Of a DNA stretch of 13,733 nt, positions 1 through 6,153 are shown piece after piece. The stretch covers positions 1-13,733 of the forward strand of contig JACQIE010000044.1 in NCBI GenBank assembly GCA_016198645.1, in the 5' to 3' direction. This stretch comes from Candidatus Aenigmatarchaeota archaeon. Lineage in GTDB: Archaea; Aenigmatarchaeota; Aenigmatarchaeia; GW2011-AR5. The notes beneath the pieces were generated by a model, which was not told where the DNA came from, ran no database searches, and was given only the letters and a program-made list of their open reading frames with translations. Positions within the stretch are counted from its first letter, which is position 1. The number at the start of each line of letters is the position of its first letter. A program made the position numbers and the translations under genes.

Positions 1-2
1 AG

Positions 3-422
3 CACAAGGAGATAAAGGACGTGAGCGGCGCCGAGCTTGACGCGTTTATCGCGAAAGCAAAAGCATTCGTCACGCGCATGGAGCAGCTGCTGACGCACCT
101 GCAAAAAGAAAGGAAACTGGACCTCGTCAAGAAGAACTATGAAATTATGGTGAAGGCGGCAGTCGCGGGTTTAAAGAAAATGGAAAAGCTCCCGCCCGAC
201 CCGAAGGATTTGCCGGGCGCCATAAAAACGTATCTTATCGACACAAACCGCGTGGATGCCTACTACGGAGACGTATTCAAGAAAGTCGTGACTATGAGGA
301 AGATGCTTGACGAAGACCGTATAGCCGAGATACCGCAGCGCGACATAGAGATGACGCGCGAATATGTCCGCCGCTTTGTCCGCGACATGGCGTCCGTCGT
401 AGAAGGGGGTAAAAAGAAATGA
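3..422 (+). CDS. C-terminal part of an unrecognised helical protein (5' end outside window)
   Basis: The frame is open from base 3 through the GTG at 21 to the TGA at 420-422, with no stop before the GTG. The gene therefore probably starts left of the window and this is its C-terminal 139 residues. A GTG start at 21 behind AAGGAGATAAAGGAC is possible but less likely. The protein is highly charged and looks almost entirely alpha-helical, with long amphipathic helices and no membrane segment. Its tail is lysine-rich. The general look resembles the helical C-terminal halves that follow nucleotidyltransferase domains in some archaeal proteins (HEPN-like), but no RxxxxH motif is visible, so I assign no function. 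Its stop overlaps the next start by four bases (ATGA), which suggests translational coupling. Confidence 0.7.
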   Translation, partial: HKEIKDVSGAELDAFIAKAKAFVTRMEQLLTHLQKERKLDLVKKNYEIMVKAAVAGLKKMEKLPPDPKDLPGAIKTYLIDTNRVDAYYGDVFKKVVTMRKMLDEDRIAEIPQRDIEMTREYVRRFVRDMASVVEGGKKK

Positions 423-619
423 AGATGGAATTTCACAGCCACGGCTTCTGGTTCATCGGCTCGCTGACGCTTCTGGCAGCGTCGCTCATAGCAGGCAACG
501 CCGAGTGGGTGGAAGGCACGACTCCCGTGAGCTTCGCGTTGGCGCTGCTCATTTCACTGGCGCTTTTCCTGCTTTCCGGACTGCTCTGGATATCGGCGGC
601 GATTAATGCGCGGAATTAA
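419..619 (+). CDS. Small two-helix membrane protein, unknown function
   Basis: This 66-residue protein has a short N-terminal segment (KMEFHSHG) and two hydrophobic stretches, roughly residues 9-27 and 37-63. They are separated by a short polar loop with two glutamates (around AEWVEGTT). The topology is probably a helical hairpin in the cell membrane. The ATG overlaps the upstream stop as ATGA, so it is probably translated by re-initiation and may work with the upstream helical protein. I do not recognise the family. Codon use is GC-rich like the upstream gene and unlike the AT-rich ORF that follows. Confidence 0.65.
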   Translation: MKMEFHSHGFWFIGSLTLLAASLIAGNAEWVEGTTPVSFALALLISLALFLLSGLLWISAAINARN

Positions 620-623
620 TGAG

Positions 624-633
624 TTTTAATTTA
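624..633 (+). promoter_or_regulatory. Probable box A for the orphan ORF at 653
   Basis: TTTTAATTTA is centred about 25 bases before the ATG at 653. This is the archaeal TATA-box position for a leaderless transcript, and no Shine-Dalgarno sequence precedes the ATG. Confidence 0.4.
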
Positions 634-652
634 CGGCCGAATAAAAGTATTT

Positions 653-1069
653 ATGACAGGACTGCGGTCAAGCCATTCCTTAGCTATAGCAAATATAGTT
701 CATCTTGCCCAACAACTGGGTTATGAAGTGGAATTAGAGCATAGAATTTTAACTACATGGCCGAATGGCGAGAAATATCGTGGAAGAATTGACATTGCAC
801 TACATGAAAAGGGTTCTCTAAAAGCTCTGATAGAGGTGGAAAGACCAACTTTCATTAATCCCGAAGTATCCAAAAGCGCAGGCACTCCCAATCCGTCTGG
901 TTATCTTAGGTCAAAACCTAGTTTCGACAACTCAAAGATAAAATTAAACGCAGCTGGGGGGAGTACAATTAAAATAATAATTTCAACTCCTAACGCCAAT
1001 GACCTGTCAGTAAATGGATTAAAAGAAATATTAGACACGACATCGGATGAAATAATTATTATTGATTAA
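653..1069 (+). CDS. AT-rich orphan protein, possible PD-(D/E)XK nuclease-like fold
   Basis: This 138-residue protein has no recognised family. Its order of elements suggests a restriction-endonuclease-like core: an N-terminal helix (residues 8-23), then strands with E27/E29, then GRIDIAL (D47), then ALIEVE (E61, E63), then a strand KIIIST (107-112). That would match a D...ExK core with glutamate in place of the usual lysine, so a migrated lysine (for example K57) or loss of activity would have to be assumed. The fold call is inference and catalysis is doubtful. Codons are visibly richer in A and T than in the neighbouring genes, which suggests recent acquisition. No partner methylase or toxin/antitoxin gene is adjacent. 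It converges on the eS1 gene with only 11 bases between the stops. Confidence 0.6.
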   Translation: MTGLRSSHSLAIANIVHLAQQLGYEVELEHRILTTWPNGEKYRGRIDIALHEKGSLKALIEVERPTFINPEVSKSAGTPNPSGYLRSKPSFDNSKIKLNAAGGSTIKIIISTPNANDLSVNGLKEILDTTSDEIIIID

Positions 1070-1080
1070 CTTCGCAACTT

Positions 1081-1644
1081 TTACTCTGCTTTCGCTTTCT
1101 CCGTTATGAGTTCAGTCTTCCGAACTTCAACGGCGCTCACAGGAGAAATTTTCTTGCATTCCTGCCTTATCTTTTGCGGGAGTTCATTCGAAAATATCAT
1201 TGTTGCTATCTGGTCCAGCGTGTTTTCCTTTACTATCGCGTCCACGGTCTCTTTCATTTTTTTCCGCACCGCGCTCTTTACGGACGCCCCGCCTTTCGTT
1301 CTTATTATCGCAACGGTCTTCACGCGCAGCTTTACGCCGTCCTTTGTTTGAGTGTCTTGAATCGCATCGACTTTTTTCGCCCTTCGCTGGACCATGCGGT
1401 AAAGCCGCTCGCGCATTATTTCGTGCCCTACGAAAGCCGTATCGGCCTTGTCTCCGTTCACGCTTTCAACGCGCAGGTTGGCCCGCAGATAATACTTGCC
1501 AAAATCGCCTGAAAGCTCGGCAAAGCTCACGCCGACTTTCCTGCCCACCAGCGCCTTTGCATCAGAGGCGAGCGTCTCGCCTATGACCTTGCTGCCGAAG
1601 AGCTTTGGAGAAACTATCTCGTACCACTGCTTTTTGACCGCCAT
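1081..1644 (-). CDS. rps3ae: 30S ribosomal protein S3Ae (eS1)
   Basis: This 187-residue protein is the archaeal/eukaryotic small-subunit protein eS1. Recognisable stretches are the N-terminal KKQWYEIVSPKLFG, the GRKVGVSFAELSGDF segment, YYLRANLRVESV, GHEIMRERLYRMVQRR, and the lysine-rich SAVRKKMKETVDAI region. It binds the platform of the 30S subunit close to the mRNA exit. The length is normal to slightly short for archaea, ending in a short KAKAE tail. The ATG at 1644 has a strong Shine-Dalgarno, GAGGTGA, four bases upstream, which fixes the start. It diverges from the DNA ligase gene. Confidence 0.96.
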   Translation of the reverse strand: MAVKKQWYEIVSPKLFGSKVIGETLASDAKALVGRKVGVSFAELSGDFGKYYLRANLRVESVNGDKADTAFVGHEIMRERLYRMVQRRAKKVDAIQDTQTKDGVKLRVKTVAIIRTKGGASVKSAVRKKMKETVDAIVKENTLDQIATMIFSNELPQKIRQECKKISPVSAVEVRKTELITEKAKAE

Positions 1645-1672
1645 TATCTCACCTCTTTAATTAATGGGAAGT

Positions 1673-1682
1673 CTTAAAAAGG
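1673..1682 (-). promoter_or_regulatory. Box A of the eS1 gene
   Basis: On the minus strand this reads CCTTTTTAAG, about 33 bases before the ATG. It places transcription start close to the GAGGTGA ribosome site (1649-1655), giving a very short leader. Confidence 0.55.
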
Positions 1683-1711
1683 TTGAATTGGAGCGCGCCG
1701 CGCAAGGCTTG

Positions 1712-1721
1712 CTTTTTATAC
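1712..1721 (+). promoter_or_regulatory. Box A of the DNA ligase gene
   Basis: CTTTTTATAC is centred about 25 bases before the ATG at 1741, with no Shine-Dalgarno between them. A leaderless transcript is the simplest reading. Confidence 0.6.
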
Positions 1722-1740
1722 GGCAAACGCGACTATATTT

Positions 1741-3366
1741 ATGGATTACTCTCGCCTTGCGAGGCTTTACGAAGAGCTCGAATCCACAGCAAAGAAGCTG
1801 AAAAAGGCAGAAATTCTGGGAGAATTTTACGGTTCCGTGGAAAAGAAAGACCTTTACGGCATTGTATTGCTTTCCATGGGGCAGGTCTTCCCGTCCGAGC
1901 AGGAGAATCTCGGCATCGCCTCGGAAATGATGCGGAAGATTTTGCAGAAGGTAACCGGTGCCGGCGAGAAAGACGTGACAAGCGTCTTCAACGCCACGGG
2001 CGATTTGGGCATTGTGGCGGAAGCGCTGCTGAAAAAAAGGAAACAGCACACTCTGATTTCACGCAGGCTTTCCCATGCCAAGGTCATGGAAAATCTGCAG
2101 AGCCTGCCTTATGTTGAAGGCAAAGGCTCGCAGGAAAAGAAAATGGGAATCATAGCCGAGCTTCTTTCCTCCGCCTCGCCTGTTGAGGCAAGGTATATCG
2201 TTCGTACGGTATTGGGGGAGATGCGCATAGGCGTTGCCGCCGGCACCGTCAGGGACGCGCTTGCGCGGGCGTTCTCACTCGACAAGAGTATCGTTGAAAG
2301 GCTTTTTGACGTGACCGGCGATTATGGCCGGGTGGCGACGCTGCTTGCACAGGGAAAGACGGAAGCGTCAGTGGAGCTTTTTACGCCGCTCCGCGTCATG
2401 CTTGCGGACCGCGCGAAAGACCTGAAAAGCGCGCTGGAAAAGTTCGGCAACGCGGCTATAGAAACGAAATATGACGGATTCCGCGTGCAGATTCACAAAG
2501 ACGGACCGCGCGTGAAAATCTTTTCGCGCCGCATGGAAGACGTAACGAGGCAGTTTCCTGACATTGAGAAATCGTCACGGGAATCCCTGCGCGCACAACG
2601 ATGCATCGTTGAGGGCGAGGTTATTGCTGTAGGCAAAAACGGAAGTCCCCTGCCGTTCCAGCTGCTTTCGCGCCGCATCCAGCGCAAGCATGAAATAGAG
2701 AAAATGTTGAGGGAGATACCCGTTGTGGTCAGGCTCTTTGACGCATTATACGTGAACGGGGAAACGCTGATGAGTACGCCTCTCCGTGAGCGGTGGGCGA
2801 AGCTCAAGCCTTGCGTGAAAACGTCATCGCACATGAGCCTTGCGGAGCACGTGGAGACGCGCGACTTTGACGAGGCGAATGCTTTCTATAAGAGCGCGCT
2901 TCGCGCGGGGCAGGAAGGCGTGATGGTCAAGAACATGGAAGCGCCTTATCAGCCGGGCAAGCGCGTCGGATACTGGTTGAAAGTGAAGGAGATAATGGAA
3001 ACGCTGGACTGCGTGCTGACAGGCGCGACGCACGGAGAGGGCAAGCGCGGGAAGTGGTTCAGCTCTTTCCTGCTGAGCGTGCGCGGCAAAGACGGGCTCG
3101 TTGAGATAGGAAGAATGGCTTCGGGTACGAGTGAACAGGAGCTGGAAGAGCTGACGCGGAGAATCGAGATAGTTGAAGACATGGGGCGGGAAGTCACGGT
3201 CAAGCCAAAAATAATCGTGGAGGTCGCGTACGAGGAAATACAGCGCTCTCCGACCTACTCAAGCGGCATGGCGCTCCGTTTTCCGCGCCTCGTCCGGATA
3301 CGTGACGACAAGGAGGAAGCGGATGACGTGAAAAAAGTTTCGCGGCTCTTCCGTATGCAGAAGTGA
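1741..3366 (+). CDS. lig: ATP-dependent DNA ligase
   Basis: This 541-residue protein seals nicks in duplex DNA (Okazaki fragment joining and repair) through an enzyme-adenylate intermediate. The N-terminal DNA-binding domain covers about residues 1-210 and contains the helical GEMRIGVAAGTVRDAL region. The adenylation motif KYDGFR puts the nucleophile at K243. Motif III is in VRLFDALYVNG, motif IV is EGVMVK (392-397), and motif V is WLKVK (412-416). The OB-fold domain follows, with GKRGKWFSSFLLSV, and the protein ends in FRLVRIRDDK-type sequence (ALRFPRLVRIRDDKE). It is slightly shorter than typical archaeal ligases but complete. The promoter looks leaderless. It diverges from eS1 and converges on the HAD gene. 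Confidence 0.97.
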   Translation: MDYSRLARLYEELESTAKKLKKAEILGEFYGSVEKKDLYGIVLLSMGQVFPSEQENLGIASEMMRKILQKVTGAGEKDVTSVFNATGDLGIVAEALLKKRKQHTLISRRLSHAKVMENLQSLPYVEGKGSQEKKMGIIAELLSSASPVEARYIVRTVLGEMRIGVAAGTVRDALARAFSLDKSIVERLFDVTGDYGRVATLLAQGKTEASVELFTPLRVMLADRAKDLKSALEKFGNAAIETKYDGFRVQIHKDGPRVKIFSRRMEDVTRQFPDIEKSSRESLRAQRCIVEGEVIAVGKNGSPLPFQLLSRRIQRKHEIEKMLREIPVVVRLFDALYVNGETLMSTPLRERWAKLKPCVKTSSHMSLAEHVETRDFDEANAFYKSALRAGQEGVMVKNMEAPYQPGKRVGYWLKVKEIMETLDCVLTGATHGEGKRGKWFSSFLLSVRGKDGLVEIGRMASGTSEQELEELTRRIEIVEDMGREVTVKPKIIVEVAYEEIQRSPTYSSGMALRFPRLVRIRDDKEEADDVKKVSRLFRMQK

Positions 3367-3447
3367 ATATTCATTGCGAAACAAAAAACGATTCTTCGGG
3401 CATAATTGAATCTTACGTGCTTCTTTCCCTAACTAAACGGTAAATTT

Positions 3448-3468
3448 CAAATCGGCTCAGCCGATTTG
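3448..3468. repeat. Stem-loop 1 of the array
   Basis: The arms CAAATCGGCT (3448-3457) and AGCCGATTTG (3459-3468) are exact reverse complements around a single C, giving a 21-base palindrome. As RNA it would fold with about an 8-9 bp stem. Confidence 0.85.
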
Positions 3469-3469
3469 A

Positions 3470-3489
3470 TTTTGGCGAAAACGCCAAAA
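3470..3489. repeat. Stem-loop 2 of the array
   Basis: The arms TTTTGGCG (3470-3477) and CGCCAAAA (3482-3489) pair perfectly over 8 bp around an AAAA loop. It begins one base after stem-loop 1 ends. Confidence 0.85.
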
Positions 3490-3498
3490 CAAGTACAA

Positions 3499-3524
3499 CA
3501 AAGACTTTTTGTAGAAAGTCTTTG
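3499..3524. repeat. Stem-loop 3 of the array
   Basis: The arms CAAAGACTTT (3499-3508) and AAAGTCTTTG (3515-3524) pair perfectly over 10 bp around a 6-base loop. The hexamer CAAAGA in its left arm recurs in the loop of stem-loop 4. Confidence 0.85.
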
Positions 3525-3528
3525 GGTA

Positions 3529-3552
3529 TACGAGGAACAAAGATTCCTCGTA
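3529..3552. repeat. Stem-loop 4 of the array
   Basis: The arms TACGAGGAA (3529-3537) and TTCCTCGTA (3544-3552) pair perfectly over 9 bp. The loop CAAAGA (3538-3543) is complementary to TCTTTG in the right arm of stem-loop 3. Confidence 0.85.
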
Positions 3553-3722
3553 ATAAAGCCGAAACTAAGCCCCGTCAAAAGTCACCGGCGACGAGTCCTT
3601 ACTAAACGCCCGCCACGAACAACTCGACGCGACGGAAAGCGAAGCAGTCATATAGCATTGTGCGTCTTTCACCAGCGGGTAGTTTACTTGCTTACCGTAA
3701 CAGCACCAGAAAACGCAACACG

Positions 3723-4406
3723 TCACGCGTCTATGCCGTAACTTCGCAGCGCTTCTTTCAGCTCTTTCATCGAGCGCGCGACTTTTGCGCCCTTCGGCGT
3801 GCGCATATCCCCGTCCTGCGCCCTGCTCGCTTCTTCGCTGTCGATAAAAGCCGTGAACACCACTCCTTTCCACCCGTGCTTTATTCCTTCTTTCACGTAA
3901 GCCGCCTTGTCGTCTATGAAAACGACCGTGTCGTATCCGCGGATTTTTTTATATATCGCGCTCTGCGGCTTCCGGAAACCCGTCCTGAACGAGAGTATCC
4001 TCGGGTTCACGCTGGAAAACACGTCAAATATTTCCGGACATTTTTTCATCGTGATTTTGTAAGCGAACTCTGAAACGTTGGAAAGTATCCCGACGCAATA
4101 GCCTTTTTCGTGCAGCCGTTTTTTCAGCCGCAGCATTCCTGCTATGGGAGCGCCGAGATGCAGCGACACGAGCTTCTCCGCTTCACGGTAGGAAATCTTC
4201 GCATTGAGTATTTTATTCAGCTCTTTGACGTACTGGCGGAAGCGCATCTCCCCCGTGAATCCCCGCTGCGGCAGGTTTGCGCTTACGTATCTGGCTTTGA
4301 ACTCCTCCGGGGAAATGCCGGCTATTTTACCCGCCTGCCTGTAGAATCGCGCGAACCTGAGCCGCAGCAAAACCCCTCCGACATCGAAAAGCACGAGACT
4401 GCGCAT
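3723..4406 (-). CDS. HAD-superfamily phosphatase-like hydrolase
   Basis: This 227-residue protein has the four HAD motifs. Motif I is FDVGGVL with nucleophile D8, motif II is ILSNVS (S109), motif III is the lysine in FRKPQSAIYKKI (K146), and motif IV is FIDDKAAYV (D165, D166). The usual second aspartate of DxD is a glycine (G10), as in the YihX glucose-1-phosphatase type of HAD enzymes, so a sugar phosphatase is a reasonable guess. A helical cap lies between motifs I and II (about 15-90). It sits 33 bases after glmS on the same strand but has its own box A, so it may be transcribed alone or with glmS. The substrate cannot be read from the sequence. Confidence 0.88.
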   Translation of the reverse strand: MRSLVLFDVGGVLLRLRFARFYRQAGKIAGISPEEFKARYVSANLPQRGFTGEMRFRQYVKELNKILNAKISYREAEKLVSLHLGAPIAGMLRLKKRLHEKGYCVGILSNVSEFAYKITMKKCPEIFDVFSSVNPRILSFRTGFRKPQSAIYKKIRGYDTVVFIDDKAAYVKEGIKHGWKGVVFTAFIDSEEASRAQDGDMRTPKGAKVARSMKELKEALRSYGIDA

Positions 4407-4425
4407 CTTATTACTTCGTTCTGCG

Positions 4426-4435
4426 TGCTTAAAGG
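4426..4435 (-). promoter_or_regulatory. Internal box A before the HAD gene
   Basis: On the minus strand this reads CCTTTAAGCA, centred about 25 bases before the HAD ATG at 4406, and it lies just after glmS ends at 4440. No Shine-Dalgarno is evident at the HAD start, so an independent leaderless promoter is likely. Confidence 0.5.
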
Positions 4436-4439
4436 CTCG

Positions 4440-6152
4440 CTACTTCACGGTCACGCTCTTTGCCAAATTTCTCGGTTTGTCTATCGGCAGCCCCTTTTCC
4501 CTGGCAATATAATACGTAAGAAGTTGCCCTGCCATAGCCGCCATGACAGAGAACGAAACCTTGCCCGTTGAATCTATCTTTATGCCGCCCCGCGCTTCGT
4601 CCGAAAACATTATAACGTTCGCCCCGCGCCCGGCGACTTCATGGGCGGTGGACATGATATCATTGTCGCCTTTAGGCGCGAGACATATCACAGGCGTGCC
4701 CTGCTCTATCAGTGAAAGCGTCCCGTGCTTCAGCTCGCCTGCCATCATGCCTTCGGCGTGTATGTAAGTTATCTCCTTCAGCTTTAGCGCTATTTCTCGC
4801 GCCACGGGATAGGAAAATCCCCTGCCCAGCACGTATATGTCCCGTGCCGTAGCAAGCGTTTTCGCCACGTCTTTTATCCTCGCCTCTTGTGCGAATACGC
4901 TGTTAAAAACGCCTGTCACGCTGCGCATATCCATTGCGTAGCCCAGCAACGAAGCTATGTACGCCATTGCGAGAACCTGGTTCACGAACGTCTTCGTGGC
5001 GGCAACGGCAACTTCCTGCCCTGCGCAAATGTTTATGTGCGAGTGCGACATCCGTTGCACCGTGGAATAGGGAACGTTGACAAGCGACGCGATTTTAACG
5101 CCCCTTGCCTTTATGCCGTGCAGCGCTTCTATTACGTCCATGGTCTCGCCGCTCTGGCTGACTGCGACGACGAGCGTGTTTTCGTCTATCAATGTAAAGT
5201 TTTTGAATTCCGACGCGACTATGGCGTGCGCCTCCACGCCCGCGCGTCGAAGAAACTGTATCCCCAGCAGCGACGCATGATAAGAGCTGCCCGATGCGAC
5301 GAAAACTATCCGCTTGGCGTTTCTTACCAGCGACACGATGCTTTCTACGCTTTCCCGCTGTTCCGCCTCCAGCGAATCCAGCAATCGTCTGCTTGCTTCC
5401 GGTATTTCCTTTATTTCCTTCATCATATAGTGTTCGTAATCCTTCTTCGTTTCTTCCGCCATCCATTTGAATGCCGTCACTTGCTTTTCAGACGGCTCAA
5501 GTTTTCCGTTGACCTTGTAAAACTCGTAGCCGTTTTTGCCGACGACAGCAAACTCGTCCTCGTTGAAGAATACCGCGTTGCCCGTCCTGTCGGAAAATGC
5601 ATAGATGTCGCTTGCCAAAACGTAACCGTCCTGCGCGATACCGAGAACGAGCGGCGACCCGCGCTTGAACGCATATATTGCGTCTTCGCCTTTTTTTATG
5701 AGAAGCACTGCATATTCCCCTTTAAACTTTGCGAAGAACGGCGGTATCGAGTCCGCAATATTCTTTCCCTCGAAGAAGTGCGCTATCAGCTCGCTGTCCG
5801 TTTCGGATGCGAAGCGATGCCCCTCTGCTTTCATCTCTTCGCGTATTTCCGAAAAATTGCTTATGATGCCGTTGTGGACTATCGCTATGCTTCCTGTGCA
5901 GTCCGTGTGAGGGTGGGCGTTTGCCTCTGTAACGTTGCCGTGCGTTGCCCATCTAGTGTGCGTTATGGTTGTATTCACCAAACGGTCGCCCGCTTTCGTT
6001 TCATCTATCTCGCCGACGAACTTCTGTATCCTGCCGTTGCTATCGGCAATGCCGAACGAGTCGTAGCCGCGATATTCCAGTCGCTTGAGAGACGTGAGCG
6101 CGTCCCTTGCGGAAAACGGATTCTTAAAAACCATCCCGACTATTCCGCACAT
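4440..6152 (-). CDS. glmS: Glutamine-fructose-6-phosphate aminotransferase (isomerizing), GlmS
   Basis: GlmS makes glucosamine-6-phosphate from fructose-6-phosphate and glutamine, the first step towards UDP-GlcNAc, in the cytoplasm. The N-terminal glutaminase begins MCGIVG, so the nucleophile is C2 once Met is removed. It also has THTRWATHG (64-72), HNG (93-95) and ETDSE with D118. The C-terminal isomerase has two SIS domains, with GSSYHAS (287-293), SQSGET (331-336), ATKTF (384-388) and HAEGMMAGELKHG (464-476). The conserved tail KPRNLAKSVTVK carries the expected substrate-binding lysine (K565). At 570 residues it is somewhat shorter than bacterial GlmS. The start is certain because Cys must follow Met. 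AAGGTGAT before it lies inside the end of glmU, with one base between the genes. Confidence 0.98.
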   Translation of the reverse strand: MCGIVGMVFKNPFSARDALTSLKRLEYRGYDSFGIADSNGRIQKFVGEIDETKAGDRLVNTTITHTRWATHGNVTEANAHPHTDCTGSIAIVHNGIISNFSEIREEMKAEGHRFASETDSELIAHFFEGKNIADSIPPFFAKFKGEYAVLLIKKGEDAIYAFKRGSPLVLGIAQDGYVLASDIYAFSDRTGNAVFFNEDEFAVVGKNGYEFYKVNGKLEPSEKQVTAFKWMAEETKKDYEHYMMKEIKEIPEASRRLLDSLEAEQRESVESIVSLVRNAKRIVFVASGSSYHASLLGIQFLRRAGVEAHAIVASEFKNFTLIDENTLVVAVSQSGETMDVIEALHGIKARGVKIASLVNVPYSTVQRMSHSHINICAGQEVAVAATKTFVNQVLAMAYIASLLGYAMDMRSVTGVFNSVFAQEARIKDVAKTLATARDIYVLGRGFSYPVAREIALKLKEITYIHAEGMMAGELKHGTLSLIEQGTPVICLAPKGDNDIMSTAHEVAGRGANVIMFSDEARGGIKIDSTGKVSFSVMAAMAGQLLTYYIAREKGLPIDKPRNLAKSVTVK

Positions 6153-6153
6153 C

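Larger units (their letters stand above)
3367..3722. other. 356-base gap between convergent genes, with a stem-loop array
   Basis: No recognisable gene lies between the ligase stop and the HAD stop. The left part (3367-3447) is AT-rich, with a pyrimidine run at 3419-3429 that could end ligase transcription. The middle (3448-3552) holds four consecutive perfect hairpins, listed separately. The right part (3553-3722) shows no strong structure by eye. Open frames cross the gap on both strands (plus 3466-3741, minus 3568-3722), but neither resembles a protein I know, and the plus frame runs through the hairpins. A structured RNA, a bidirectional terminator or a decayed element are all possible. 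Confidence 0.7.

Noticed and set aside
3448..3552. CRISPR array
   Set aside because: The hairpin arms differ from one another and there are no identical repeats or equal spacers.
3367..3722. RNase P RNA, SRP RNA or C/D box RNA
   Set aside because: None of the conserved cores (RNase P helix P4 bases, the SRP GGAA/GCAG domain, paired C and D boxes) could be found by eye on either strand.
3466..3741. 91-codon frame through the hairpin region as a gene
   Set aside because: It is made of hairpin sequence plus basic low-complexity residues, overlaps the end of the HAD gene, and has no promoter or ribosome site.
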